DNA of 64,000 nucleotides from Condylostoma magnum (Eukaryota; Ciliophora; Heterotrichea; Heterotrichida; Condylostomatidae): the NCBI GenBank assembly GCA_920105805.1, contig CAKKTI010000009.1:62001-126000 (forward strand), given 5' to 3'. Below, in pieces: positions 37,409 to 52,064 of the stretch; the first letter of the stretch is position 1, and every line of letters begins with the position of its first letter. The translations under genes and the position numbers were made by a program. The notes beneath the pieces were generated by a model. The model saw nothing but the letters and a program-made list of their open reading frames with translations. It was not told the DNA's origin and made no database searches.

Positions 37409-40400
37409 TATGCTATAATTGTAAAACTTCATGCAATAGGAGCATAAAAATGATTATTACTACACTTGGAGTTTTGATTCTTGCTATTAATCAAGTTGGC
37501 AATCATGCACCCCTGATAAATTCTATTAAGATTGAAATTGCAATTGAGAATGCAGTTATACTGACTGCTTTTAGGATAATTTTGCATGCTTATGGAACTC
37601 TCCTAGCTTAGACGGGTGTCAATTTGAATTATATGGTGGGTTGTGCACAAAATGTAATTACTTTTATTATATGTTTAATAAAGAATGTTATTAACTTTGC
37701 CCATTTGGTACAATTCCAAAATAAATAAATTGAATAATGATCTGCATTGCTGATGAAGATAATACAACTGAAGAGAACCCATCAATTGTCTATTTAGGTG
37801 ATATAGGATAATCACATTTTACGGGAGCCTTAAATTATCCTTTGAAAAATTTTTGGTAGTTTGCTAAGTATTTTAGATACAAAAATACGATAGCTTATTT
37901 GATAAGTGATATTCATATGGGAAATGAAACGTAGTATTATAATCTTAGATGAAAAACTATTCAAAATCTAAAATTTTAAAGCTTAATATGTCAGAATTAA
38001 GAAACAAGCTGTGTATAAAATCGAGCTACAATTTTTATCGATGAACCTAGTTATAATTTATAGTTTTACCAAGGTAATATAACATTCAAAGACATTATAT
38101 TTGATGGAGTTACTACAATATTGTCTTAGCTACCAGGATGAAATTATTGTCCCTATACTGAAAAAAGAGACAACAAATACTACGATGATAGAGGAAATGA
38201 ATTGTAAAATGGATAATCCTTCGAAAATTGTAGAATTTATGATTAATCGAATGAATTAGTTTTGCTATCATATTCTAATGAAAGATAGAATAATAATATA
38301 GACTTTATAAATATCACTTTTTAAAACATAAGAGCATATAGTAGTATAATAAATAGCAGTGGAGCAAATCTGAATTTAGAAAACGTAAATTTCATAAATA
38401 CAAGGTCAGCTTTAACTGTTTAATTAATACATTCTGTGAATTATTGAGATGAAAGTTAATAAGAAGGTAGAAAGAGTATTAATTTTAAATATCAAACTGG
38501 ATAATTTGATTTAATAAACAATGGCTATGAATTTGATACTATTAACGTTGGATAAATAATGAAATTAGAGGATATTGATTATATCATAATTTCTAATTTA
38601 ATTGTAAAAAATTGTGTAGTAGATTATTAAAATAACACTTATTCCTGAGATTAGCAATTGATAAATATCGAAAAATTTATCGATGCACAAATTCATGATA
38701 TAAAACTTCAAGATAGTATGTTTTAAGGAATTGTATTGATTTCTAATTAAATGTCTTCTATTAATACAAATTTACGATACAATGAATTTAATTTCGCGTT
38801 ATCGAAACTTAAACTATACAATTTAACAATTAAAAATTCATTGATTCAAAGTAGTATAATTTCATCTCAACTTTTTCATTTGGAAGATGCAAACGTTACT
38901 GTAGAAATAGAGAACGTTTCTATTACTAACTGTCTATTAACCTCTAATTATATTATAGATATCAAGCAAACTGGAGAAACCTAAAGTAGCAGTTTAATCT
39001 AAGTGAGAATAAATAATTTGATAATTGACTAAATTTCTAGTCCATAAAGCTCATTTCTGAGGGTTTAAAATCTAGATTTGCTTATATTGGAAAATTCAAA
39101 ATTAGAAAAGTATTTTCAAGCATGGAATGAGCCCCTTAAATTGTAAATTTAAAACAATTTTATTGACAATCCCGATCATTACATTACCTTACCTATTACT
39201 GTTAGTTAAGAATAAGGCTAATAAACATTTTTAGAACTTACAAATACTAAAGAGACCTAAATCTTAAACTTCGAAATGATTGATATACTGATTAATAATA
39301 ATATGGGGTTCGATATTCAAGGACCTTAACTTAGCTTTATTGTAAGAGAGTCTAATTTTCAAGATATCTAAATGAATAACTATCAATTCTTCAAATTATA
39401 CGAAAATTTTGCAGATGTTTAAATAGAGAGCAACTTGTTTGAAAATATATCCTATTACACTTATATTACTTAATTTTCAGAAAACTAGGGTCAGATCAGC
39501 TTTTATAATAATAAAATTTAAAACTGCAATTAAGATTAACCACTCATTACAGAAGCTAATGCTGTGAGACTATACAATGTATCGAATATAAGAATAGCTC
39601 ATTGTATATTCTCTAATATTACACCGTATACTGATCTTTCAGCAATCAAGATACAATTTGGATCTAATTATACTAATAGCTCTAAAAAGAATTATGTTTA
39701 GATCTTTGACTCGACTTTTTCAGTAAATGAATCGAATGGAAGTGGAGCGTGTATAAATTTATTTGGAGGAGATTTTATAGCTGATTTTCAAGTTGCTAAC
39801 TGCTAATTTTTGTAGAATAAGGCTTCATTAGAAGGATCTACAATCTATTTGGATAATTAAGCCTTATTATCTGATAATTCCTTTATTAGACAAAGCAGTT
39901 TTATTGGAAACTAATCACAAAGTAATGGAACAATTACATTAAAGCATTTTTAAGGAGATTTAGTTATCTCAGATTGCTCATTTTTATAAAACTTTGCTAA
40001 ACAAGGCGCCATATTTTATTAGGTAATATAACCTGGTGCCCAAACATAAATATGATTCTTAAAAACGTATTCAAAGGAAAACGATGGAAATTAACTGATC
40101 AAAATCACAGGAATTAGATCAGATAATGCATTTAGAACATATAATTGCCTTTTTACTGGCCATAAAGTAAGCATAATTGACATATAAAATCAATCATGGA
40201 TAGACAGTAGATCAATCTTTTAAAAAAATATGTTAAATTCCTCAATTTTTAGTTTAAATCAAAACGCATAAGCATATCTTTACGAATCGTAAATACTAGA
40301 AAATAAATTAGACCCAAAATTCCCTCTAATATAAGTGACTGATAACTCTTCTATAACTATGTTTAGTTGTATAGCTGATTCTAACTCGGCTGGTGGAAAT

Positions 40401-43400
40401 GGAGGAGTAATAAGAACAGAATAAAACTCCACTGCTAACTTATTTCATTCTAGTTTCTTGAATAATCACTCTAATTTAAATGGCTCTGTTTTAAACATTT
40501 AGTAAGCAGAATTGAACAGTATTGTAATATTTAACTGTGTATTTGTAGGGAATTCAGCTGGCGAGGCTGGAGCAATTCAATCTACTCAAGCATATGTTAT
40601 AATAGAACTTAGCTTATTCCAGCATAACACAGCAAACATAGATAGTGCGTAAAACTTAATATCTACTATTTCAACATTTTACATTGTTAATACTCATTTT
40701 AAGGACATTTCTGGAATATAAGGAGCATTTATTCATAATTCCTTTAATTCTATATTCATAGCAGAGAGTAGTATTTTTGAGAGAGGAGTATCAACTAGCA
40801 CTGGAGGAGCAATTTATTCGTTGAATAGTAGAATCTTCCTAGACAATTGTATTTTTCAAAATAATGTGGCTTAATAAGGTGCAGATATTTATTTAACATT
40901 ATATTCCTAGCTAAGTATTGATAATTGCAGTTTCAGTAATTCAGTAACTGAGGATAAATAAGGTGCATCCATAAGTGCAAACTAGTAATCTAGCCAATAC
41001 TCTATCAATATTTAGAATTCTGTATTTGAAAATATTTAAGGGTAGGCTATAAGTGTTGAGAACTCAGATAAAATTGTTTTGAAAGGTAATACAGCAAGGA
41101 AAGGCTAGAGTGAACTGAATGGCACAGTAAATATTCTACAGTCTAAATCAGCTATAATCGAATATAATAGTTTTGAAAATAACATAGCTAAAAGAGGAGG
41201 AGCTATTTATTTAGAGTAAAATTAAATAATTGAGAATCTATTCAATATCTACGGTAATAAGATCGTAAATAATACTGCAAACAGTGGCGGAGGAATATAT
41301 GCATAAGCTAATTTATATGATATATCGGATAATACGTTTTAGAACAATAAGGCTATTATAGGTAATGGAGGAGGAATGTATATAGAATGCGGTGTATAGT
41401 GTCGTCATAGAATAAACAATAACAATATAATACAAAACAAAGCTGAGTTAAAAGGAGGAGGTGTGTACTGGTATGGGAATTCATACGATGAATCTTATTA
41501 GCCTGTATTTACATAAAATCATATGGATGATAATTAAGCAAATTATGGAAAAGATATAGCTTCATTTCCTTATACAATAAAACTTCCTGATTTATCTACC
41601 AATTCAACAATAAACGAAGTAGCAAGTGGCCAATTACTATAATAAAATATCGAAGTCTTTTAGGTTGATCATTATGATTAAGTTACTAATATGGATGATG
41701 GATAAATAATACTTTAAACAAATCAAGAGGTTACTTTAAGTGGGTAATTGTAATAATATTCTACAAACGGAGTATTCATATTTGAAGATATTGGTGTAAC
41801 CAAAACTTAAAATAATTAGGGAAGCTTTACAATACAATCATTAACTCTTCTCACCAATGCTACTTAATAAATTGACATTACTGTGCACTTTAGAGAATGT
41901 ATAGCAGGTGAAAGCATTGCTTAAAATATTTGCTTAGTATGTGAGGCAGGAGAATACAGTTTATCACCATAAGATAATTGCTAAACATGTCCTGAATATG
42001 CTTAATGTGATGGAAGAGATTAAATGTATCCTTAGTAAAATTATTGAAGAGCTAGTAGATTCACTGATGTATTCTTTAGGTGTAGAGTGGATGGAGCATG
42101 CTTAGGAGGAATAGTAACCAAAAATTATATTGGAGATTGCGGAGAAGGATACGAGGGTAATTTATGTCATCATTGCTCAAAAGGCTATAGCAGAGGTATT
42201 GATGACAATTGTAGTGAATGTCCCGAAGAGTCTATAAATAATCTTGTTTTGGTTGGCATGGTAATAGGATTCATTGTAATATGCATTATCATGATCAAAA
42301 GTCTAATTACAAGTGCTTATAAAGAAAAATCACTAGTATCTGTTTATATAAAGATTATACTCAATTATCTTTAACTTATTACTGCAATAAATTCATTAAA
42401 TACAGAATGGCCATCATTCTACTATGATTTATTTGAAGCCTAAGATTAATCTGGAAATATGACAGAATAATTATTTTCCATTGATTGCTATTTGTAAGAG
42501 GGTACCAATCCATTGTATTTAAAACTATTATTTTTTACTTTAATACCCTTTATTGTAGCTCTTAACATCATAGTAGTTTGGCTAATTATCAACTTGATAA
42601 GGAAGTAAGAGCTACTTAAGTGGAAAATGTTAGGCTCAACTGTTACAATCATCTTTTTATTCCATCCAAATATAATAAAGAGAGGATTATTCATCCTTAG
42701 TTGCTTTGAAATTGAAGAAGGCGAATTCTGGCTTTTAAATGATTTAGATGAAAGATGCTGGGAAGGAGATCACTAAAATTACCTTTAGTATGTTGCAATT
42801 CCCTCAATAGTAGTTTGAATTATAGTTTTCCCTCTATTTTGCTTATGATTCCTTATCAAAAATAGATTCAAGCTTGATAAAATTAGTAGAAGGCTTACAA
42901 TGGGATTTTTATACTTCGGATATTAAAGCGACTACTTTTTTTGGGAGTTTATAATAATATACAGAAAAGTTATTGTGATAATTATTATAGCTTTTGATGA
43001 GCCTATTCAGCTCTCTATGTAAGGAATGCTCTTAATATTAATATTCTTTATATCATTCTATATACAAATGAAATATTAACCATTTGCTACAAGGGACTTA
43101 AACAGAATGGAAAACCAATCGATAATTGCAGCTACTTTTACTATTTATCTTGCTCTTTTCTTTAAGCAAAATTATGGAGTTGAATAAATTGATGTCATTG
43201 CATTCTTTGTACTTGTTGGAGCCAACTTTATTTTCCTTATAAATTGGCTTCTGGCAGTTGGTTTATAATTTTTAATCCAAATCTCATAAAAAAATCAAAA
43301 AGTAAAAAACTTTCTTACAAAAGATACAATTGTTGCTAGAATATTAAGATATGCTATAAACTAAGTTGATTTGAGCAATAAATAAGAAAATAAAGAAGAA

Positions 43401-43607
43401 ATATTGTTTGATAAAGAAGACTCTTTTTCTGTTTAAAAGTAGATAGAATAAGATAGATACCATTTAAATAGTTTTGATGATGAATCATAACTTATAATTA
43501 TATGTAGTGATGATAGGGAAATTCAATACGAGGAGGAAAAAGAAATTATGGAGCAAATATAGTATTAAAATTTAGTTAAGAATTAAGAGATTTTTAAAAA
43601 TGTATAG
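36753..43607 (+). CDS. Surface protein A: signal peptide, LNR repeats, beta-helix, Cys-rich module, multi-pass membrane domain
   Basis: 2,284 residues, one frame, no intron needed. Signal peptide MFFTILLISQTAASC; Lin-12/Notch-type repeats at about residues 90-190 (GDGNCDKECF...FDSGDC, DGQCDKACYSSDCDYDGEDC, GDGTCQEECN...DKDDC); then ~1,200 residues of asparagine-rich repeats with GGA/GGG turns (KRGGAIYLEQN, NSGGGIYA, LKGGGVYW), typical of a right-handed beta-helix of the polymorphic-outer-membrane-protein kind. A Cys-rich module follows at 1716-1830 (CLVCEAGEYS, GYEGNLCHHCSKGYSRG), then about eight hydrophobic helices to 2190 and an acidic tail. The C-terminal module occurs in many ciliate membrane proteins. 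Function is unknown; an adhesive or recognition role is inferred. Stop placed at TAG 43605-43607. Confidence 0.88.
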
Positions 43608-43903
43608 TTAGTAAACACCTTTCTCTTTAGTTTGATATGTAATATCTGCATATTAAATCAAAGTAAGAGATATCATTTATATAAATATAAACTCTTTTAA
43701 ATGATAGTTAAGTATACTATTTGTTGTAATTCTCTATCACAATGGGAAGTAATAATTGTATAGCTTTAGAGTCAAGCATACTTATGCCTCCTAGGCTTAT
43801 CATAATTAATATAAGAAGGATTGTGAGTTATACCTTTGATTTAACCTTCTTCATATACGTTTCAAACTTATCTAAAACTCAATTCAAACCCTTTATAATA
43901 AAT
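43608..43903. promoter_or_regulatory. Intergenic region between tandem surface-protein genes
   Basis: 296 bp. Holds the diverged flank repeat (43649-43750) and the first 110 bp of the nearly identical block; presumably the 3' end of gene A and promoter of gene B. No motif was identified. Confidence 0.5.
43649..43750. repeat. Diverged 5'-flank repeat, copy B
   Basis: Counterpart of 36504-36605, with several substitutions and a short insertion near its 3' part. Confidence 0.75.
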
Positions 43904-44559
43904 ATGTTCTTTACTATCCTTCTTATAAGTCAAACGGCTGCTTCCTGCGAGGAGCAGTGAAAGACTGACAACATATGCCACCCCTAGTGTATGTTGCCAC
44001 ATCATGGCTTTGATTGATCGATAACGAATGAACCCTTGTCTTCCGGCTGCATCTAAGAGTGTATTTCTCGAGGATGTGATCCTGTTTTGAATTTCAACCA
44101 GCAATGTGACGAAGTATGTAACATAAAGGCGTGTGGCTTCGATTTTGGTCAATGCTCGTCATGCTCGGTTGATAAAGTAGGAGATGGAAACTGTGACAAG
44201 GAATGCTTCTTCTCGGAATTTAATTTCGACAGTGGAGACTGTGATTCAACGGAGTGTAGCCCGGGCTGCACTTTCTCAATGATTTCGGACGGTTAATGTG
44301 ACAAGGCTTGCTATAGCTCAGACTGTGACTACGATGGAGAAGATTGCCAGGACCGATGCAGCTTTGACTGTCTGAATAGCTAGATAGGGGATGGGACCTG
44401 CCAGGAGGAGTGCAATGTAGGAAGTTGCTACTTTGACAAAGATGACTGTGGGTAATGCCATCCAGATTGTACGTGGCAAGATAAGTCAACTTGTAAGCCA
44501 GAGTGCTTGATTCTAGACTGTGGCTGAGGATAATTACCAGATGGAGGATGCAATGATTA
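43794..44559. repeat. 766-bp nearly identical block, copy B
   Basis: Second copy of the block at 36643-37408, offset 7,151 bp. The first ~640 bp are identical including non-coding and synonymous sites. Of the four differences, one is synonymous (GAC for GAT) and three change the protein (Met/Thr, Asp/Gly, Trp/Gln, the last through TGA/TAA). Confidence 0.95.
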
Positions 44560-47500
44560 AGTTCTTCTAAGAAATTCAATTCACTATTAAATTGCTGAGT
44601 AGGATGTGTCTAAGGTGTGAAATCCTTAAATATGCTATGATAATCCTGATTGCCAGCATGTAGATTTTTCTCAGGAGAGGGGCGATTGATGTAGTTGAGA
44701 TTGTTAATAAGATGAATGTGTATATTAAAACTATGCGTGTCCTTACATTGATGAATGGGATAATTGCTATATGTTCTATGGTCGTTCTGGCTGTGTCTTA
44801 TGCTAAGATTATTACTATAATAAGTTGAATGAGTGTAAGCAGTCATGCTCTGAATTAGAATCAATCATAGTTGGACTAACCCAATTTTGTGCAGATATTA
44901 CAACTAAAGAGAATCCTTTGGAAATTTTTGTTGGAGATATAGGTTAAACTTAAGAAAATGGTACCATTGATGCTCCATTTTTGACTCTTGAAGATGCAAT
45001 GTCAGCAGGTGGGCTTATTCATACATAGATTTGATTGTTATCCAATATAAATGCTGGATATTTATATAGATTTTATTGAATTGATTATGTATAAACTCTT
45101 TAGATAGCCAGCTATATTTGTATAAATAATGAACACAATTGTGTAAATGAAGCAGTTACAGTAAAAATTGATAATTTATACTCATCATTTTACTTTAATA
45201 CAGGAGAAATAACTTTTAAGGATGTAATATTTGATGCAGAAACTAATGTAAACGAGAATTGCACAAATTGTACTTACTGCCCATATTTAGAATGAGATGA
45301 ACAATAATAAGTTTATCTTGATGACAGAGGTAATATAACAGACTATAATAGAGATGGTTGAGATTTACCTGAAAATTATTGTAGTATATACGCTCGTATA
45401 GAGTTTATTAATCTTCCTAAGATGAGATATAGTTCAGCTTTTAGAGCATTATATCTATTTAATGTATCATTCTAGAATTTTAGGAGTGAGTATAAAAGTA
45501 TAATTTATGCATTCGAAACGTATGTAAAACTTTAGAATGTAAACTTTTATAATATTCAAGTGGTTAATCGTCTATATATAATATATTTAGCGGATTCGAT
45601 TGAAAATAGAAATGATAACAATTCTTTTAATTTTGAGTACGATTAAGGGGAAATAAGCTTTGTGAATAATGGTTATGAATATGAAAAAGTGGATTAAACA
45701 ACGCTATTATTTTACTTATAATATTGTAGATCTATAAAAATTTCTAATCTAAGATTAAATTTTATCCTCAATAAAGCTTCTAATGAATTTCAAAGTTTAA
45801 GGGATGTTTGATTATTAGAAATTTTGTATACAAATATTCTAGAAATAAGTAGCCTAGTAATCAATAATTGTATCGTTGATAGATTGTTTAATATAGAATC
45901 TGAAGTAGATTAAAATGTTGAATATGAGAATATAGATATATTACTTACGGATATTACTATAACTAATTCATTATTCAAGAATTAGCTTTTTCATTTTTAA
46001 GGAACAGAAAGTGGAAAACTTGTACTCCAAAATTTTAAAATTAGTAATACCCTAATATAAGAAGAAAGTGTTATTTACATATAAGAGGGCTAGAATTTTA
46101 ATGTTACTCTTGATTCATTTCAAGTTGATAATGTTAATTTTGTACAGGAATCCTTTTTATAAATTGATTCTGTCTTAAGTGTCACTTTGAATAAGATTAC
46201 CATAGAAAATTTTACTAACAATTCATTTATGCAGCAAAGATAAGAAATATTTAATTATTTCATTAATAACCCTGACCATTACATGTAACTATATCCAGTT
46301 GAACACTTTAATTAATAGATCAATAACTTGATAACCTTAAATGGCATCTCTACAATTAATATTAATGAATTGAAGTTTAAAAATTTAAAGTTAAGCGAAG
46401 CTATAATAATTAAAGAAAACTTATTAGAAATTAATTATTATAAAATGGATATTCTAATGACTAATTCAGAATTTACTAACATTGATTTGAATTTTGTCAA
46501 TTTAATTGATGTAGAGTATAAGGAGGGCTCACTAGAGATATAAACTTCTAAATTCAAAGAAATCAAAGAATTTAGATAATTATTATAAGTGTATAATACC
46601 AGTAATACTAATGATCAAATACTTACAGTAAATATTATTGACTCTGAATTTCAATCAAACGAAACAATGAAAGGCAGTGAATTATTGTACTTTTATAATT
46701 AAGGTGAAATTTCCATTAATAACACAACTTTCGAAAACATAAAAGGATTATAGAGTTTTCATGTCGTTTACTTTACATTTTATTAGATTTTAGATGATAC
46801 TCAAGTAAAAATATTCAACTCAACCTTTAAATAAAATAGCTCATAATCATATGGAACTTGCATATACTATGATGGTTAATCTACAACTACTAATTTTGAA
46901 GTATTTAATACTAAATTCATCTCAAATTAATCAACAACTGATGGATCAACTATTTATCTCAGTAATCAAGTAAATTTGAGTCCTACTTCTTATATAAAAG
47001 ACTCAGATTTTATATAAAATATATCATCAAATAATGGTACAGTTGTATTAAATTTTTATAAAGGAGATTTGAGTATTGAAGGATGTACTTTTAGGGAAAA
47101 TGAAGCTAAAAATGGTACAGTACTTTATAAAGTATCTTAGCCAGGGAGTGAATTATCAATATCTTTTAAAGATACAGATATTATCGCAAACAAAGGTACT
47201 GAAATAATTACTCTTACAAGTCCAAGTTATGATGTAAAGTTTTCTACAGATAATTGCAACTTTTTACAAAACGATGGCATGCTGATGACATTGAACAACT
47301 AACTGTGAACAGATGTAAACTCTCAATTCAAATAAAATACCTCATCAAAATCGCCAATAATACAGATTTAATAATATTCAGATGTTAGCCTTACTAACAG
47401 TTCCTTTATAGAAAATGAAGTTACTGGGAATTTCTCTGTGATTATAGGATCTTCTTCGTCAGTAATCGAATTTCTCTAGCTTACTGCATTGGCAAATAAA

Positions 47501-50500
47501 TCTTAGGCTAAAGAAGGATTTTTACTAATAAATCTATATTGCAATCTTCAAATTAATAACTCGGTTTTTACCAAAAATAGTTCAGATCTTGGGTCTGTCA
47601 TCTATATACAAAATATATAAGAGCAAAGCCTGTAAATAATTCAAAGCGAGTTTATTGAGAATGAATCAACTGAATCATCTGTAATATGGCTTTTAGGGTC
47701 TGCTTTATATATTGAAGATACCAAATTTATAAAAAACAAATCAAAAGAAACTTCATCTTGCATTAATTCACTATCATCTGCTATTACTATATTAGATACG
47801 GAATTTGAAGGCTTTGGGGAATTTTTTGATAGCCAGTATCAAAAATATGGAGCTATATAAGCAGTTGTAAACAGCGATATTATAATTAAAAGGTCTACTT
47901 TTAAAAATCTATTTAGTCAAAACAACGGAGGTGGAATTTTCTCTCTTGATAGCAAAATTAATATTGATACAAGTGAATTCCATTACAACATGTCGACTAG
48001 TGGTAAAGATATTTCTGCATATTCAAACTCAGAAGTTACTATTACAAACTCGGTATTTTTAGCTTCTCAGTAGTCATACTCATTTGAAGCTTATTCAATT
48101 ACAATAGGTTAATCTGCCCTCTCTATCACAAATTCAAGGTTTCAATACCATAAATAAGGACTAATCAAATTAGAAGATGCAAAATAACTATAATTTTAAT
48201 CGAATATTGTTTCAAACAACATAACTAAGTACTACAATATCTACTGTCTTAATAGTTATCAAATAGTAATTAAAGAGAATAAGTTTGAAGATAACTAGTC
48301 CAAATAAGGAGGGGCCATCAATATCACATTTACCTCGTAAAAAGTAAATGTTTTTGATATAAAAGACAATACTTTTATAAACAACAAAGCTGAATAAGGA
48401 GGAGCTTTGTACCTTTAAAATGCAAACTTTCATATAGAAAACAATGACTTTTAATAAAACAAAGCATTGGAATACGGTGGAGGTGCAATAAGTCTTATTT
48501 GTGGTTTATATTGTGATAAAAATACACGAATAAATAGCAATACTATGTGAAAGAATGAAGCTAAAATTAATGGAGGAGCAATTGAATGGAAAAGTGATAA
48601 TTACCATTATAGATACCAACCAGAAATAATTAACTCAGATATGCAGGATAACATCGCTGAATATGGAAACAATGTTGCGTCTTATCCTGTTAATGTAAGA
48701 ATTAAGACTTAAAGTAGAGTATTGGTTAATGAGGATAATATGACTATAGATGGAGTAGCTAGTGGATAATCTTTATTAGAGGATAAAGAAATTCTAATAG
48801 ATTTAATTGACCATTATGATTAAATAACCATAAATCATTCCGGTGCAATTTTGATTTCCTTTTCAGACAAAAATGTAACTTTAAAAGGACAATCCTTATT
48901 ATATGCAGATAAAGGACAATTTACTATAAAAGATCTAGAAGTTTCTTATAATCCATAAGACTCTACGGTAATGTAAATATCGCTCGATTAAGTGCCTATT
49001 TCTGATGAATAAAACAAAATTGATATTAATTTAAACTTTAGAGAATGCCAACCAGGAGAAAGTTTAGTGAATAACATCTGCTAGGTATGTGAAGGTAATA
49101 CTTATAGTTTAACTCCTTATGGTCCTTGCAAAACCTGTAAAATCGAATCTATTTGCTATGGTAGAGATAATATTGTGCCTAAGGAAGGTTATTGGAGACC
49201 AAATGAAACTTCTGATGATTTCTTTTAGTGTAGATATAGTCCAGCTTGTTTAGGCGGAGAAAATCCTTTGAATCCTATAGGAAACTGTGAGAAAGGTTAT
49301 GAAGGTAATTTATGTCATCATTGCTCAGACGGGTACAGCAGAGGAGCTAATCAAACATGCTCTGAATGCCCAGAAACTGGAATTAGTTATGTTATATTAG
49401 CCTCTATCATAATTGCATTCATTGTTATATGCATATGGATGATCAAGAGTCTTATTACTAGCGCTTATAAAGAGAAATCATTATTATCGGTTTATTTAAA
49501 GATATTCTTCAATTACCTCTAGCTTATTAGTTCTATAAATCAAATAAACGTGACTTGGCCTGATATTTATCTAGATTTCTTTTCAAATTAAGAGTAAGCT
49601 GGAAATATAACAGAGACACTATTCTCAATTGACTGCTACTTTGATTAAGATACTAATATAATCTACATCAAATTACTCATTGTGTCAATACTACCAATAT
49701 TCATAGGCGTGACTATAACTTTGGTATGGCTTTTAGTACATCTATGCAAAAGGCAATAATTTTTAAAATACAAAATACTTGGATCAATTATCACAGTTAT
49801 ATTTTTATTCCATCCCATTATCATAAAAAAAAGTTTACTGGTTCTAAGTTGCTTTTAAATAGAGGATAATGAGTATTGGCTTCTTGATGACCTTGATGAA
49901 AGATGCTGGGAAGATGACCACTTAAACTATGTTTTATTTGCTTCAATTCCCTCTATCATTTTATGGATTATCATATTCCCCTGGGTTTGTCTTAGATTTC
50001 TTCTAAAAAATAAAAATAAACTGAAGTAAACAAATCGGAAACTTGCCATGGGATTTTTGTATTTTGGGTATAATGATCAAGTGTACTTTTGGGAGTTTAT
50101 TATCATTTTTAGGAAATTTTTGGTTATTTCAGTTATTGTTTTTGAATAACCTCTATTAGTTGAAATGCAAGGCTATTTGATTGTTCTAATAATTGCAATT
50201 ACTTTTCTCTTGTAAATAATATTCAAACCATTCCTGACAAAGAATTTAAACTTACTTGAAAACTTTGCAATTATAGCCTCAGGATTTACGATCTATATTG
50301 CTATATATTTTAATCAGGAATACAGCCTGAAGTCACTTGGAATTGTATTTTTTATCATACTCATGCTGATAAACTTACTTTTCTTTGTAAATTGGTTTCT
50401 ATCAATAGTACTATAAGTGATTTATCAGTTGTCTGAAAAATACGAAAAAGTTAGAAGGTTTTTAGATAGTGGATCAAAACTATCAACTATAATAGTTAAA

Positions 50501-50710
50501 GGTATTGATTATATTCAAAGAATGTAAGATGAGACTCAAGCTTTAAAGTCTACAATAAATAGTAAGGTTCAACCTTATTAAAGTCCTCTTGAAAAGTAAG
50601 AAGATAAGTATAGGGACTAAGAGAATGAAGATTTTAGTCATTTGTCCATGCAAGGAATTAGAAAAATAAATGTCGAAAATCAAGATGATTAGTTATTAAG
50701 ACCTTTTTGA
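43904..50710 (+). CDS. Surface protein B: tandem paralogue of protein A
   Basis: 2,268 residues with the same order of domains as gene A. The signal peptide and LNR region are nearly identical (shared 766-bp block); the rest is diverged: further Cys-rich sequence at residues 220-330 (DWCSWDCQQDECVYQNYACP), the Asn-rich beta-helix region with GGAI/GGGA turns to about 1640, the Cys-rich module at 1709-1826 (GYEGNLCHHCSDGYSRG), and about eight hydrophobic helices to 2172 (LDDLDERCWEDDH between helices, almost as in A). It ends at TGA 50708-50710 while TGA also encodes Trp inside the gene, e.g. in DWGQ-type sites of the LNR region. 14 nt separate it from the convergent gene's stop. No intron is required. 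Confidence 0.88.
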
Positions 50711-50724
50711 ATTATCCTTTATTA

Positions 50725-51921
50725 TTAAATTAACTTACAATGCATTAATAAAATTTGATCAGACATATTTGTTTATACTAAGATATACTAACTTATATCG
50801 ATAACTCTCTTCATTATCTGAATAGATGCTAGGACTTTAGGATCTAATGTAGCTTAAACACATTCATGATTAATGATAGCTGACTTTATAGCATAAATAT
50901 CCTAATAATCCCCTTCATTTAGATACTCTTCTCTCATAAATAGCGATGAGTCTGCATTTAGTAACTAATTAACTATTTTAAATTAGTACTTATTCACTTT
51001 ACAGTACTTTTTAACGCTTCCTTAATACCACTAATCTATTCCTTTTTTTAACATATGCAATTAAGAAGCTGATAATTTGCTTTTATTAGTTATAAAGTCA
51101 TGTTTAAGAAGTAAATTACATTTCATGGGTCCGACAGCTAGCTTATTCATAATTTACTTCAAGGATTAATTCCTGTTCCATATTTTAGCAGCTTCTTCTT
51201 ATTGCTTTTGTATAGCTACTAATTTTTTACCCTTTAACGAAGGCCATCCTAGATAGGCTTAAATCAGCTTAGTACAATAAATATCGAGTAAATAAGAGAT
51301 TGCTTCTAGACTGTAATTTTTAGAGAATAAAATCTTAACTATTCTTTCTTTTTCCATATCATAGAATACAATAGGTTAACTTACAATCTAGGTTACCTAG
51401 CAATCAGTTTAACAATTATTAATAATATCAATGCTACTCTATACTTAAGTTTCCATCCTTATAATTCTCTACGGCTAATTGTCTTCCCTTTATCTTTTCA
51501 TAGGAAGACTCAGCCACTAGTCTAAAATTTCCTATTAAATCTACAGCTTTTACTGTATCTCTTCCTTATCTTCAATACTACACTTCTCTTATATCAATTC
51601 TCTTAAGCCCTTGAAAAAGGGCACTCTCTCATATCTCAATTTCTTTATACCTTCAATAACAATCTCGTCATCAGCCCTCATTAATTTCATAGTTTTAGAA
51701 ATACCAATCAATACTCCACTTAATCCAAGCTGATCTGCGCTTTCTTCCATTTTACCAGCTTAAATTTAAAATGTCTATGAGAAGTTTACTGCAGGACTAA
51801 GAGTATACAGTCCTTATTTTCTCTCACTATGGAAACATAATATTTGAGAAATACTCCGGATAAATGCTATTTTCACAGCTTAATCTAGGGAAAATAATAG
51901 CCCCAGTAATACCTTACGCAT
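50725..51921 (-). CDS. Unknown soluble helical protein
   Basis: 398 residues from ATG 51921 to TAA 50725-50727, all in one frame. Regions with strong protein character: LGLSGVLIGISKTMKLMRAD near residue 75, LDIYCTKLIQAYLGWPSLKG near 210, KIWNRNQSLKQIMNKLAVG near 250, and MLKKGIDQWYQGSVKKYCKV near 295. Rich in Lys and Gln, no membrane segment. The alternation of hydrophobic helices and basic patches could suit a nucleic-acid or chromatin factor, but I do not recognise a family. The stop lies 14 nt from gene B's stop. Confidence 0.65.
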
Positions 51922-52064
51922 CAATTCCTCCCTTTTAATTCTCCTGCTTACACTTATAGGATATTTACGTTACTTTTATTCACAATAACAAAGTAGCATG
52001 ATGCTTTGTTACCGATTACAAATTCAGTGAAAGGATAAAAGGACACAAACTTTTCCTATTAATA

